From JAHQVI01 sp964407075 (GTDB lineage: Bacteria; Pseudomonadota; Alphaproteobacteria; Rhizobiales; Rhodomicrobiaceae): a stretch of DNA of 29,216 bases. The DNA lies in the NCBI GenBank assembly GCA_964407075.1, contig CAYOUE010000017.1, forward strand, positions 1 through 29,216, written 5' to 3'. The translations under genes and the position numbers were made by a program. Below, piece after piece: positions 1 through 6,894 of this stretch (its first letter is position 1; every line of letters begins with the position of its first letter). The notes beneath the pieces were generated by a model. The model saw nothing but the letters and a program-made list of their open reading frames with translations. It did not search any database and was not told where the DNA came from.

Positions 1-1286
1 AAATTGAACCAGCCGCAAGAGGCGCGGCTCGGCACTTCGCGCTTGCCGAGCATTATCATGTCATTGCCGCCGGAAATCTCTTCCCATACGGTTTTCTTCG
101 GATCGAGCGCATCGCGCGACTGGTCGACATAGCCGAGCTTTACCGTTTCGCCCAGACGGATCGAGCCGCTATCGGGCTTTTCCTGCCCGACGATCATGCG
201 GAACAGCGTCGTCTTGCCCGCCCCGTTCGGACCGATCACGCCGACAATTCCTCCCGGCGGCAGCTTGAAGGTCAGCCCTTCGATCAGCAGCTTGTCGTCG
301 AACGCCTTGGTCAGCCCTTCGGTTTCCAGAACGACGCCGCCGAGGCGCTGGCCCACGGGAATGGTGATCTGCGCGCGGCCGATCTGATCGCGGCCGGCAT
401 CTTTCGACAGTTCCTCGAAAGCCTTGATGCGCGCCTTCGACTTGGCCTGCCGCGCTTTGGGGCTGGCCCTGATCCATTCCAGCTCACGGGCAAGCGTACG
501 CTGTTTGGCTTCCTCCTCACGGCCTTCCTGTTCGAGGCGCTTGGCCTTCTGTTCGAGCCAGCTTGAATAGTTGCCCTTGTAGGGCACGCCCTGGCCGCGA
601 TCGAGTTCGAGCGTCCATTCGGTGAGATTGTCGAGGAAATAGCGGTCGTGGGTCACGAGAATGACGCAGCCGGGGTAATTTTTCAGGTAGCGCTCCAGCC
701 AGGCGACAGTCTCTGCGTCGAGATGGTTGGTCGGCTCGTCGAGCAGGAGAATGTCGGGCTTGGAGAGCAGCAGCCGGCACAGCGCCACGCGCCGCCGCTC
801 GCCGCCGGAGAGCTTCGAGACGTCCGCGTCGCCAGGAGGGCAGCGGAGCGCGTCCATCGCCTGTTCGACCTGCGCATCGAGATCCCAGAGATCCTGTGCG
901 TCGATGATGTCCTGGAGCTTTGCCATCTCCTCGGCGGTTTCGTCCGAGTAGTTCATGGCCAGCTCGTTGTAGCGGTCGAGCATCGCTTTCTTGTCAGCTA
1001 CGCCGTCCATTGCGTTGCCGAGCGCGTCCTTGGTCTCGTCGAGCGGCGGCTCCTGCGAGAGATAGCCGACTCTGACGCCCTCCGCCGCCCAGGCCTCGCC
1101 GGTGAACTCGGTGTCCTGCCCGGCCATGATGCGCATAAGTGTGGATTTGCCCGAACCGTTGACGCCGACCACGCCGATCTTGGCGCCGGGAAGAAAGGAC
1201 AGGCTGATATCCTTCAGAACCTGCTTTCCGCCCGGATAGGTCTTGGAGAGTTTCTGAAGCGTGTAGACATATTGAACTGCGGCCAT
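1..1286 (-). CDS. ettA: Energy-dependent translational throttle protein EttA (ABC-F), partial
   Basis: Cytosolic ABC-F ATPase that binds the ribosomal E site and gates entry into elongation according to the ATP/ADP ratio (family knowledge). Reading from 1286, the first 428 residues are present and the C-terminus lies beyond the window; the family is about 555 residues. Visible are the first Walker A GVNGSGKS (residues 41-48), a signature LSGGERRRVA near 160, DEPTNHLD near 182, and the charged linker/arm containing ELDRGQGVPYKGNYSSWLEQ, which is typical of EttA and not of Uup. The second Walker A GPNGAGKT lies near 352. The start MAAVQYVY matches the usual EttA N-terminus. The cyclase gene lies 91 bases upstream on the same strand. 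Confidence 0.95.
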   Translation of the reverse strand, partial: MAAVQYVYTLQKLSKTYPGGKQVLKDISLSFLPGAKIGVVGVNGSGKSTLMRIMAGQDTEFTGEAWAAEGVRVGYLSQEPPLDETKDALGNAMDGVADKKAMLDRYNELAMNYSDETAEEMAKLQDIIDAQDLWDLDAQVEQAMDALRCPPGDADVSKLSGGERRRVALCRLLLSKPDILLLDEPTNHLDAETVAWLERYLKNYPGCVILVTHDRYFLDNLTEWTLELDRGQGVPYKGNYSSWLEQKAKRLEQEGREEEAKQRTLARELEWIRASPKARQAKSKARIKAFEELSKDAGRDQIGRAQITIPVGQRLGGVVLETEGLTKAFDDKLLIEGLTFKLPPGGIVGVIGPNGAGKTTLFRMIVGQEKPDSGSIRLGETVKLGYVDQSRDALDPKKTVWEEISGGNDMIMLGKREVPSRASCGWFN

Positions 1287-1377
1287 TGGCGCCTTCGCAA
1301 AAAATTGAATCCGTTTTCCGCGTTGTAGCGTTGCGCGGCCCCAAGCTCAAGCGCACGATTAGGATACGCCTGACGGT

Positions 1378-2385
1378 TTACGGATCGACGAAGGCAAAGC
1401 GAATCGCGGCCTTGACCCTCGGAAGCTCTTTTTCGCGCAGATAGGCCGAACAAAGACGCATCAGGGCCTCCCGCTTCTCGGCGGCGGTAACGTCCGAAGC
1501 CAGCACCTGCTGAATCTGCTCAAGCATCTCTACCGTGAAGACGATGTCGCGCCCGTTCAGCGCATCGCTCAGGAAATCGCCGAGCGTCTGGGGGTCGCGA
1601 CGCTGTCTATGACGTGCGGACTGGATGTAGATTGGATCGAGCGGGCCGCGCGCGGCGTTGAGGCGCGCCTCGATGACCTTGTGAATCTCTCTCAGGGACA
1701 GTTCCGCTCCGGCCTTCGACGCGACGAGCATGTGGTCGAATGCGTCCGACATGGCCAGCCGCGCCGAGCGAATGTAAAGATCGACCATGGACGATGTCAC
1801 TTTCGGATCGAGGATCTGCCGGCCGGACCTTTCTCCCTTGCGCATGGCGCCACTGGAGGCGCCGCGCATGTTGCCCGGATGCCATCGCCAGACAAGAATC
1901 GGCTCGTCGATATTCTTCAGGTGACGTTCCCCCATCGGCGACAGGTCTTCGGATAGAGAGCTTCTGATCTGCCGGTACATCGTATCCGACAAGCATAGGC
2001 CGCCAGGTGGGGCCAGTTCCTCCAGCCGGACCGCGACATTGATGCCCTCGCCATGAATATCATTCCGCTCACGCACTATATCGCCAATATTTGCTCCCAT
2101 CCTGAATTCCATGTTCGTTCGCGTATTATTTGAAATCTTGCGCTTTGCAATAATACGCTGTACATCGACACAGAAATTTACAGCATGTAATGCACTATTA
2201 AATGCAATGATTGAGCCGTCGCCCATGAGGCGAATGATCTGTCCATGATATTTCGCGATGGAGGGCGCGACGATTTCATCCAGAATCTGATTGAGGGTCT
2301 TCAGGGTGGTCTGCTCGTCACGGCCAAGCAGAAGACTGTAGTCGGACACATCCGCAGCAACGATGGCGGCCAGTCTCCGGTCCAT
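1378..2385 (-). CDS. Class III adenylate/guanylate cyclase with C-terminal helical domain
   Basis: Predicted soluble cyclase of 335 residues. The N-terminal half (about 1-170) is a class III catalytic domain. It has metal-binding Asp12 in AAIVAADVS and Asp56 in LMGDGS, and the transition-state Asn/Arg pair in GEGINVAVRLEEL. The residue just before the second metal site, usually Lys in alphaproteobacterial relatives (VKxMGDG), is Arg52 here, so substrate preference or activity is uncertain. Residues about 175-335 are charged, predicted helical and not recognised. I chose the ATG at 2385 because AGAGGAAG lies just upstream and homologues begin MxRRLAAI; a longer frame starting at 2412 is less likely. 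The gene is divergent from a CRP-family regulator, which suggests a shared signal. Confidence 0.88.
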   Translation of the reverse strand: MDRRLAAIVAADVSDYSLLLGRDEQTTLKTLNQILDEIVAPSIAKYHGQIIRLMGDGSIIAFNSALHAVNFCVDVQRIIAKRKISNNTRTNMEFRMGANIGDIVRERNDIHGEGINVAVRLEELAPPGGLCLSDTMYRQIRSSLSEDLSPMGERHLKNIDEPILVWRWHPGNMRGASSGAMRKGERSGRQILDPKVTSSMVDLYIRSARLAMSDAFDHMLVASKAGAELSLREIHKVIEARLNAARGPLDPIYIQSARHRQRRDPQTLGDFLSDALNGRDIVFTVEMLEQIQQVLASDVTAAEKREALMRLCSAYLREKELPRVKAAIRFAFVDP

Positions 2386-2542
2386 GGCTTCCTCTTTCAA
2401 TACCCGAAACAAATTCGAAAAGGCGTCGGCAGGACTTGAGCTTTAACCTATGGTTGCAGGAACAAAAAATACCCGTCTTTGTCAATCATAATGAAAGAGA
2501 CGATCATGGCCGGCATGGCTTGCTGTGCGAAGCAGGGCAAAT

Positions 2543-2573
2543 TTGTCACTTTCAGGCCGGTCTTTGTTAGAAT
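2543..2573 (+). promoter_or_regulatory. Candidate sigma-70 promoter of the CRP-family gene
   Basis: TTGTCA at 2543-2548 is followed after 18 bases by TTAGAA (overlapping TAGAAT). It ends about 28 bases before the ATG at 2601. The spacing is acceptable and this is the best match in the divergent gap 2386-2600. The gap also carries two TCTTTGT copies (near 2470 and 2561). On the opposite strand a TTGACA is present near 2478, but no convincing -10 box follows it. Confidence 0.35.
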
Positions 2574-2600
2574 GAGTTTCTGTTTAAAGGGCATTTGATT

Positions 2601-3320
2601 ATGGGATCGGAGAGCGAGGGGGATGGCCGAAGTTGGTTCGGCGCGACACCGCTTGCGCGTGCAGTGTCGCCCGTAACCGCCAGGCGTATCGAGAGGAACT
2701 GCAAACGTCATATATACGACAAAGGGCAGGAAATCATATCGCGCACAGATGAGGTGAAGGACGTCTTTCTGCTGACCGAGGGGATTGCCCGCGTCATTGT
2801 CTATACGGCCAGCGGCAAGGCCGTGAATTTCCGGCGGCTCGAGGCCGGCGCTCTGTTCGGCGAATTCTCCGCTATCGACGGGGAGCGGCGCGCGGCTGTG
2901 GTCGAAGCCGCAGAGCCCTGCCGCGCGATCAGCATCAGCGCCGGCCTGTTCGTCGAACTGCTCGAATCCGATCCGGACTTCATGAAGTGGGTCCTGTGCC
3001 ATCTCGTCGGCATCCTGCGGTCGCTGACCGGCAGGATCATCGAATTCAGCACGCTCGGCGTCGTCAGCAGAATACATATGGAGCTGCTTCGCATGGCGTA
3101 TCATGCGCCGGGCGAAGGCTGCGTCAGGGAGATTGCTCCCGCGCCGACGCATCTTGAGATTGCAGGCAGAATCAGCACGCACCGGGAAGCGGTGTCGCGC
3201 GAGATAAGCCGCCTGAAGCAATCGGGCGTGCTTGAGCAGCGCGGACGTTCGCTCATCATCAGGGATGTGGGACTTCTGGAACGCATGGTCAGGCAGGCGA
3301 CGGGCGAGCAGCCTGAATAA
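2601..3320 (+). CDS. Crp/Fnr family transcriptional regulator
   Basis: Cytosolic DNA-binding regulator of 239 residues. Residues about 25-140 form a cyclic-nucleotide-binding beta-roll whose phosphate cassette reads GEFSAIDGERRAA (87-99), preserving the Gly-Glu and the Arg expected of cAMP binders; the usual Ser is Ala. A long dimerisation helix follows. A winged helix at about 170-225 carries HLEIAGRISTHREAVSREIS, the Crp-type recognition helix. There is no N-terminal Cys cluster, so an oxygen-sensing FNR role is unlikely. An AAAGG lies about ten bases before the ATG at 2601; a TTG at 2595 would add two residues. It is divergent from a class III cyclase, so cyclic-nucleotide control is plausible but not shown. 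Confidence 0.9.
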   Translation: MGSESEGDGRSWFGATPLARAVSPVTARRIERNCKRHIYDKGQEIISRTDEVKDVFLLTEGIARVIVYTASGKAVNFRRLEAGALFGEFSAIDGERRAAVVEAAEPCRAISISAGLFVELLESDPDFMKWVLCHLVGILRSLTGRIIEFSTLGVVSRIHMELLRMAYHAPGEGCVREIAPAPTHLEIAGRISTHREAVSREISRLKQSGVLEQRGRSLIIRDVGLLERMVRQATGEQPE

Positions 3321-3461
3321 GTCTGCCCCCAGAGGTTGAATTGCAAAAATGCCACAACTGTTCCTGTTCGGCGCAGAATGTGATGAAACACACTTTCGTT
3401 AATCGGCGACGGTGCTAAAGTTGTTTTGTACCGAGTGATTGCAAGGTAACTTCTTCAATCG

Positions 3462-3572
3462 ATGGGCACGTATCCGAACAAGAAAACCGGCAAATACTTC
3501 ACGGATTCACCTGATTTCTTAGCCTATATTCGGGGCGCATATAATGAAAATGGGCGAAGCATGTCCCTGTAG
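3462..3572 (+). CDS. Possible small ORF (36 aa) upstream of the candidate sRNA
   Basis: An ATG-initiated frame of 36 codons ending in TAG. The peptide is hydrophilic and aromatic-rich, with key stretches TGKYFTDSPDFLAYIRGAYN and NGRSMSL. I do not recognise the family. An in-frame TAA five codons upstream limits the start. The ribosome site is weak (AAGG about 15 bases upstream). The amino-acid make-up looks protein-like rather than like antisense of a GC-rich gene, and the frame sits in an AT-richer gap. It ends about 110 bases before a candidate terminated small RNA, so the two could share a transcript. Confidence 0.35.
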   Translation: MGTYPNKKTGKYFTDSPDFLAYIRGAYNENGRSMSL

Positions 3573-3682
3573 GACGAATGCTGATAAACAAAAAATGGTT
3601 CGGTCGAATTGCATTCAGGCCAGACTTTTTAAGCCCGAGACGTATATTGACATGCCCCGCCGCCGTTCCGGAATTGCACGGA

Positions 3683-3792
3683 GCGTCGGAAACTATGTTC
3701 AGTTGCGGCGATCCTCCTGCCAAGGCTGAACATAAACCTCCCGGTGCCTGACTTTTCTCCGGCTCCTCTCTGAGAGAGGAGCCGTTTTCTTT
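3683..3792 (+). ncRNA. Candidate trans-acting sRNA with anti-Shine-Dalgarno loop
   Basis: A compact RNA-like unit. Perfect 9-base arms TATGTTCAG (3694-3702) and CTGAACATA (3726-3734) enclose 23 bases; inner TTGC/GC-CAA pairing would expose ATCCTCCT (3711-3718), the complement of a ribosome-binding AGGAGGAT. A second unpaired AACCTCCC follows at 3735-3742, then a strong intrinsic terminator (3761-3792). A TTGACA at 3647-3652 lies at a plausible distance for a start near 3683, but the -10 (GAATTG) is poor. The 5' end is a guess. The layout resembles known alphaproteobacterial sRNAs with CCUCC loops (the rhizobial alpha-r14 group, Rhodobacter CcsR), though I cannot show homology. Confidence 0.5.
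3761..3792 (+). terminator. Intrinsic terminator, plus strand
   Basis: Perfect 10-bp stem GGCTCCTCTC / GAGAGGAGCC with a 3-base loop TGA, followed by GTTTTCTTT. The T-rich tract is only on the plus-strand side, so it ends a rightward transcript (the candidate sRNA) and not leuA, which is transcribed leftward. Confidence 0.85.
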
Positions 3793-3800
3793 GTTGCAAG

Positions 3801-3846
3801 CCGAACCCGGCGGCATGTCTTCCTGCCGGACATGCCACCGTTCGGG
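3801..3846. repeat. Long imperfect inverted repeat 3' of leuA
   Basis: CCGAACCCGGCGGCATGTC (3801-3819) pairs with GACATGCCACCGTTCGG (3829-3845), with one G·U-type mismatch and a small bulge, around the 9-base spacer TTCCTGCCG. It begins 9 bases after the leuA stop on leuA's strand. Neither side has a run of T, so it may be a 3' stabilising or Rho-associated hairpin of the leuA mRNA and not a classic terminator. Confidence 0.6.
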
Positions 3847-3854
3847 TGGACAAG

Positions 3855-5450
3855 TCAGATCGCAGCCATCGTTCCCGGCGCGGCCTTCTCCCGGCGCGTT
3901 ATCAGCTTGTTCAGCGCGCTGACATAGGCGCGCGCCGCGGCGACAAGCGTATCGGTGTCCGCTCCGCGCCCGGTGACGGTCTTGCCGTTTTCCTCCAGCC
4001 GCACGCTGACCTCGGCCTGCGCGTCGGTCCCTTCGGTGACGGCGTGCACCTGAAACAGAGGCAGCCGCGCCTCGTTCGGCACGATCTTGCAGATCGCGCG
4101 GAAGATGGCGTCTACCGGACCGTCGCCCGAACTCTCCGCGGTTTCGTGCCGGCCGTCGACGTCGAGCGTGACGGTCGCCCGCTGCGCGCCGGCGGTTCCG
4201 GCGATGACCGTGAGCGAGAGCACCCTGATCCGGTCGTCGGCCGTGGCGACGCCCTGATCGACGATAGCCTCGATATCCTCGTCGAAAACCTGTTTTTTCT
4301 TGTCGGCCAGATCCTTCATGGCCTGAAAGGCGGCCTCGAAGGCGTTTGCGCCCAGCTCGTAGCCCATTTCCCGCAATTTGTCGCGGAAGGCATGTCGGCC
4401 GGAATGCTTTCCCAGCACCAGCGACGACGCTTTCAAGCCTACGCTTTCCGGCGTCATGATCTCGTAGGTCTGCGCGTTTTTCAGCACGCCGTCCTGGTGG
4501 ATCCCGCTTTCATGAGCAAAGGCGTTCTTGCCGACAATAGCCTTGTTGTACTGGACCGGGAACGCGGAGACCGCGGAGACAAGTTTCGACGCCCGCGTAA
4601 TCAGGCGCGTGTCAATGCCGGTCCAGTAGGGCAGTACATCGTTGCGAGTCGCGATCGCCATGACGATCTCTTCGAGCGCCGCGTTTCCGGCCCGCTCGCC
4701 AAGCCCGTTGATCGTGCATTCGATCTGGCGCGCTCCGCCATGCACGCCGGCCAGCGAGTTGGCGACCGCCAGCCCCAGGTCGTTATGGCAATGGGTGGAG
4801 AAGATCACCTTGTCGGCGTCGGGAACTTCCTCCCGGAGCATCCTTATCAGCGCGCAGAATTCGTCCGGCGTTGCGTAGCCGACGGTGTCGGGAATATTGA
4901 TCGTTGTCGCTCCCGCCCGGATTGCGGCTTCCACGACGCGCTTGAGAAAGTCCGGTTCGGTGCGCGTCGCGTCCATCGGCGACCATTCGACGTTGTCGGT
5001 CAGATTGCGGGCGCGCGTGACCGAGGCGATGACCGCTTCATAGACCTGCTCGCTGTCCATCTGGAGCTGGTATTTGCGATGCAGGGGCGACGTGCCGATA
5101 AAGGTATGAATGCGAGGCTGGTTCGCGTTGCGCAAGGCCTCTCCGGCGCGGTCGATGTCCTTCTCCGACGCTCTCGCCAGTCCGCAGACCACGGCGTTCT
5201 TCACCACGCGGCCGATCTCGCGCACCGCTTCGAAGTCGCCGTTGGACGCGATCGGGAAGCCCGCCTCGATGATATCGACGCCCATTTCGTCGAGGATCTC
5301 TGCGACCTGAAGCTTTTCCTCCAGCGTCATGGATGCGCCTGGAGACTGCTCGCCGTCGCGCAGGGTGGTGTCGAAAATATAGACGCGGTCGCCGGTTTTC
5401 GCCGCTTTGGATTCGCCGGCTACGCTTTCAGCCTGAATTGTCCCGGTCAT
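3855..5450 (-). CDS. leuA: 2-isopropylmalate synthase
   Basis: Cytosolic enzyme of the first committed leucine step, condensing acetyl-CoA with 2-ketoisovalerate. The 531-residue length fits LeuA. The TIM barrel opens with IFDTTLRDGEQSPGASM (25-41), holding the conserved Arg-Asp and metal site; HCHNDLGLAVANS supplies the HxH metal ligands; HESGIHQDGVLK is the family linker motif. The C-terminal third, beginning near VLSLTVIAGT, is the regulatory leucine-binding domain. I start at ATG 5450 (MTGTIQAES), preceded by GAGAGC; an in-frame ATG at 5486 lacks a ribosome site. Upstream lies a leader ORF with a Leu-codon run and an attenuator-like region, so feedback probably acts at both enzyme and transcript level. 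Confidence 0.97.
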   Translation of the reverse strand: MTGTIQAESVAGESKAAKTGDRVYIFDTTLRDGEQSPGASMTLEEKLQVAEILDEMGVDIIEAGFPIASNGDFEAVREIGRVVKNAVVCGLARASEKDIDRAGEALRNANQPRIHTFIGTSPLHRKYQLQMDSEQVYEAVIASVTRARNLTDNVEWSPMDATRTEPDFLKRVVEAAIRAGATTINIPDTVGYATPDEFCALIRMLREEVPDADKVIFSTHCHNDLGLAVANSLAGVHGGARQIECTINGLGERAGNAALEEIVMAIATRNDVLPYWTGIDTRLITRASKLVSAVSAFPVQYNKAIVGKNAFAHESGIHQDGVLKNAQTYEIMTPESVGLKASSLVLGKHSGRHAFRDKLREMGYELGANAFEAAFQAMKDLADKKKQVFDEDIEAIVDQGVATADDRIRVLSLTVIAGTAGAQRATVTLDVDGRHETAESSGDGPVDAIFRAICKIVPNEARLPLFQVHAVTEGTDAQAEVSVRLEENGKTVTGRGADTDTLVAAARAYVSALNKLITRREKAAPGTMAAI

Positions 5451-5499
5451 GATTCTGCTCTCAATTCTGATGTCTTGAAGGATCATATCGCATACGCCG

Positions 5500-5569
5500 A
5501 AAAACCGTCAGGTTATCCGGCTGTTCAAACACCCCCAAGCACCCAGCACGAGCCGGACGGCGCTCAGGG
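5500..5569 (-). promoter_or_regulatory. Candidate leuA transcription attenuator
   Basis: On the minus strand, CCGTCCGGCT (5560-5551) can pair with AGCCGG (5522-5517) plus ACGG (5508-5505) across an 8-base bulge, directly followed by TTTTT (5504-5500). A competing stem can form between CCCCTGAGC (5569-5561), which overlaps the leader stop codon, and GCTTGGGGG (5540-5532), with two G·U pairs. Mutually exclusive hairpins between a leucine-rich leader ORF and leuA fit attenuation. I could not fold the RNA, and the exact antiterminator logic is unresolved. Confidence 0.5.
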
Positions 5570-5671
5570 GCGGCTAAGGAGGAGAAGCAGATCGGGAAGC
5601 GGGAATTCTGCGCCGCAAGCGCACAGCACCGGCGGGCGGGACGGCGTTGCGTCCTGTCGCGTCCTATCCAT
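5564..5671 (-). CDS. Leucine-rich leader peptide of leuA
   Basis: A 35-codon frame from ATG 5671 to TGA 5564, ending about 110 bases before the leuA start. Its end reads Asp-Leu-Leu-Leu-Leu-Leu-Ser-Arg-Pro-stop, with the five Leu codons CTG CTT CTC CTC CTT at 5590-5576. A run of regulatory codons just before the stop, followed by alternative hairpins and a T run, is the hallmark of attenuator leader peptides such as enteric LeuL. The start is uncertain: there is no good ribosome site for the ATG, and an in-frame GTG at 5629 would give 21 residues. No other gene fits this 345-base gap between leuA and the PHA depolymerase gene. Confidence 0.65.
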   Translation of the reverse strand: MDRTRQDATPSRPPVLCACGAEFPLPDLLLLLSRP

Positions 5672-5755
5672 GATGTCGGTATGCTGGCTCACGGAGATCC
5701 CGGATGACGCAGTTGCGTTGATCGTGGTCAATTAACCGGCATTTCTGCTCTAGGG

Positions 5756-5783
5756 CAAGAAAAAAAGCCGGAAGCTGCGGCGC
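5756..5783 (-). terminator. Weak intrinsic terminator after the depolymerase gene
   Basis: On the minus strand a short GC stem GCCG/CGGC around CAGCTTC is followed immediately by TTTTTTT (5766-5760), about 50 bases after the depolymerase stop. The stem is short but the T run is good and the position is right for ending the TPR-depolymerase operon. Confidence 0.45.
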
Positions 5784-5831
5784 GGAGCTGCAGTTGGCGT
5801 GGACACGGTACGCCCGGCGCAGGCGCGGCTG

Positions 5832-6890
5832 TCAGGGGGAAGCGGCGAGACGGTCCAGCATGGAACGGACAGCGCGCATCTGCGCCGCGCCGCGTTCGAG
5901 GAAATCGCGTCCGGTATAACCCCACCAGTCCCAGCAGCCCCGGGGATTGAGCGTGCTGGCTGCGGCCTGCGGAAACAGCAGGATGATGCCGTTTCCCTCG
6001 GCCCAGCGCGCATGGCCCGATTGCCGGACGAAGGCTTCCCCGATGCCCGGTTGTTCCAGCCCCTGCCTGCATCCGTGGAACACGACATGCACAGGGCAGC
6101 CCGCCGCCTCGCGGCAAGCAGCCGGAATGTAGGCCATGCCGTCGGCGCCCAGATTCGCTGCCTCGCGTGATCCGCCCTGGACGGACTGGGAGAAGCGGAT
6201 GAAGCCCTCCGGAGTAGGCTCGGCGGGTGGTTGCAGAGGGCCAGCAAGCCATTCGAGCAGTGCGCCGGCCTGATCGTAATCGCAGTCGTTGATGTAGGGC
6301 GGGCCGGTGACGCCGCATTCGAGGCCCTGATTTTCCGTGACGAAGGCGTGGGCGGCGAGGCTTTCTTCGCGGAACAGGATATCATCCTGCGGAACGCCGG
6401 CCTTCAGATAGAAATCCCGCGCGGCCCTGACGACGCCTGAATGAACGGTATCGTCCGCGCTGCTGGTGAAGAGGTAGATCCTGTGTGCGGCAAGGTTTTC
6501 CAGAGGGGCGATAACGCCGCGTCGCGCAAGGTTGGCGGCGTGGCCGTAAAGGTCGCTTATTGACGGGACGGTCGAGAAGAGCCACCAGCCGTCATCCATG
6601 CAGCGCTCAAGCGCGCGGCGCAGGTTCCAGGCCAGCACCTGCTGCATCCAGAACGGGTTGAGTTCGGAACCGGGCGTGCGCGCGCAGCCGTAAGGACCGC
6701 CCGCGATGATCGCCGCGCCTTTCACTATATCTGAGTAGGCGATATGGAACTGGCCGGCCATATAGCCGCCGGAGGACAGACCCGACACGGTCGTGCGCGT
6801 GAGATCGGCGCCGAGCGCCGGCAGGTCCTGCGCATATGCGGCGTGCGAAAGAAACAGCGCGGCGGCGAGTGACGCGAAGAAGCGGCGCAT
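5832..6890 (-). CDS. Secreted type 2 short-chain-length PHA depolymerase-like esterase
   Basis: Predicted exported serine hydrolase of 352 residues acting on poly(3-hydroxybutyrate) or related oligomers (family inference). A signal peptide (MRRFFASLAAALFLSHAAYA, 1-20) precedes the lipase box GLSSGG with nucleophile Ser39. The acid is in TSSADDTVH (Asp146/147) and the probable catalytic His181 is in AAHAFVTEN. VVFHGCRQG and NPRGCWDWWGY follow, as in the type 2 (circularly permuted) catalytic domain, where the lipase box lies near the N-terminus. No substrate-binding domain is visible, so it may act on oligomers or be periplasmic. The start at 6890 is chosen for the signal peptide; a longer frame to 7010 would run back into the TPR gene. 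It sits 4 bases after that gene's stop, indicating an operon. Confidence 0.87.
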   Translation of the reverse strand: MRRFFASLAAALFLSHAAYAQDLPALGADLTRTTVSGLSSGGYMAGQFHIAYSDIVKGAAIIAGGPYGCARTPGSELNPFWMQQVLAWNLRRALERCMDDGWWLFSTVPSISDLYGHAANLARRGVIAPLENLAAHRIYLFTSSADDTVHSGVVRAARDFYLKAGVPQDDILFREESLAAHAFVTENQGLECGVTGPPYINDCDYDQAGALLEWLAGPLQPPAEPTPEGFIRFSQSVQGGSREAANLGADGMAYIPAACREAAGCPVHVVFHGCRQGLEQPGIGEAFVRQSGHARWAEGNGIILLFPQAAASTLNPRGCWDWWGYTGRDFLERGAAQMRAVRSMLDRLAASP

Positions 6891-6894
6891 GGGC

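Noticed and set aside
3379..3394. TGTGATGAAACACAC as a CRP/FNR site
   Set aside because: Half-site spacing does not fit TGTGA-N6-TCACA or the FNR consensus, and it lies downstream of the regulator gene rather than at a promoter.
3544..3729. 61-codon plus-strand frame across the candidate sRNA
   Set aside because: It overlaps the 36-codon ORF in another frame, covers a stem-loop, and has no ribosome site or protein-like pattern.
3846..5735. Long plus-strand open frame (about 629 codons) opposite leuA
   Set aside because: It is antisense to a fully matching LeuA, is Arg/His/Asp-rich as GC-rich shadows are, and has no recognisable motif.
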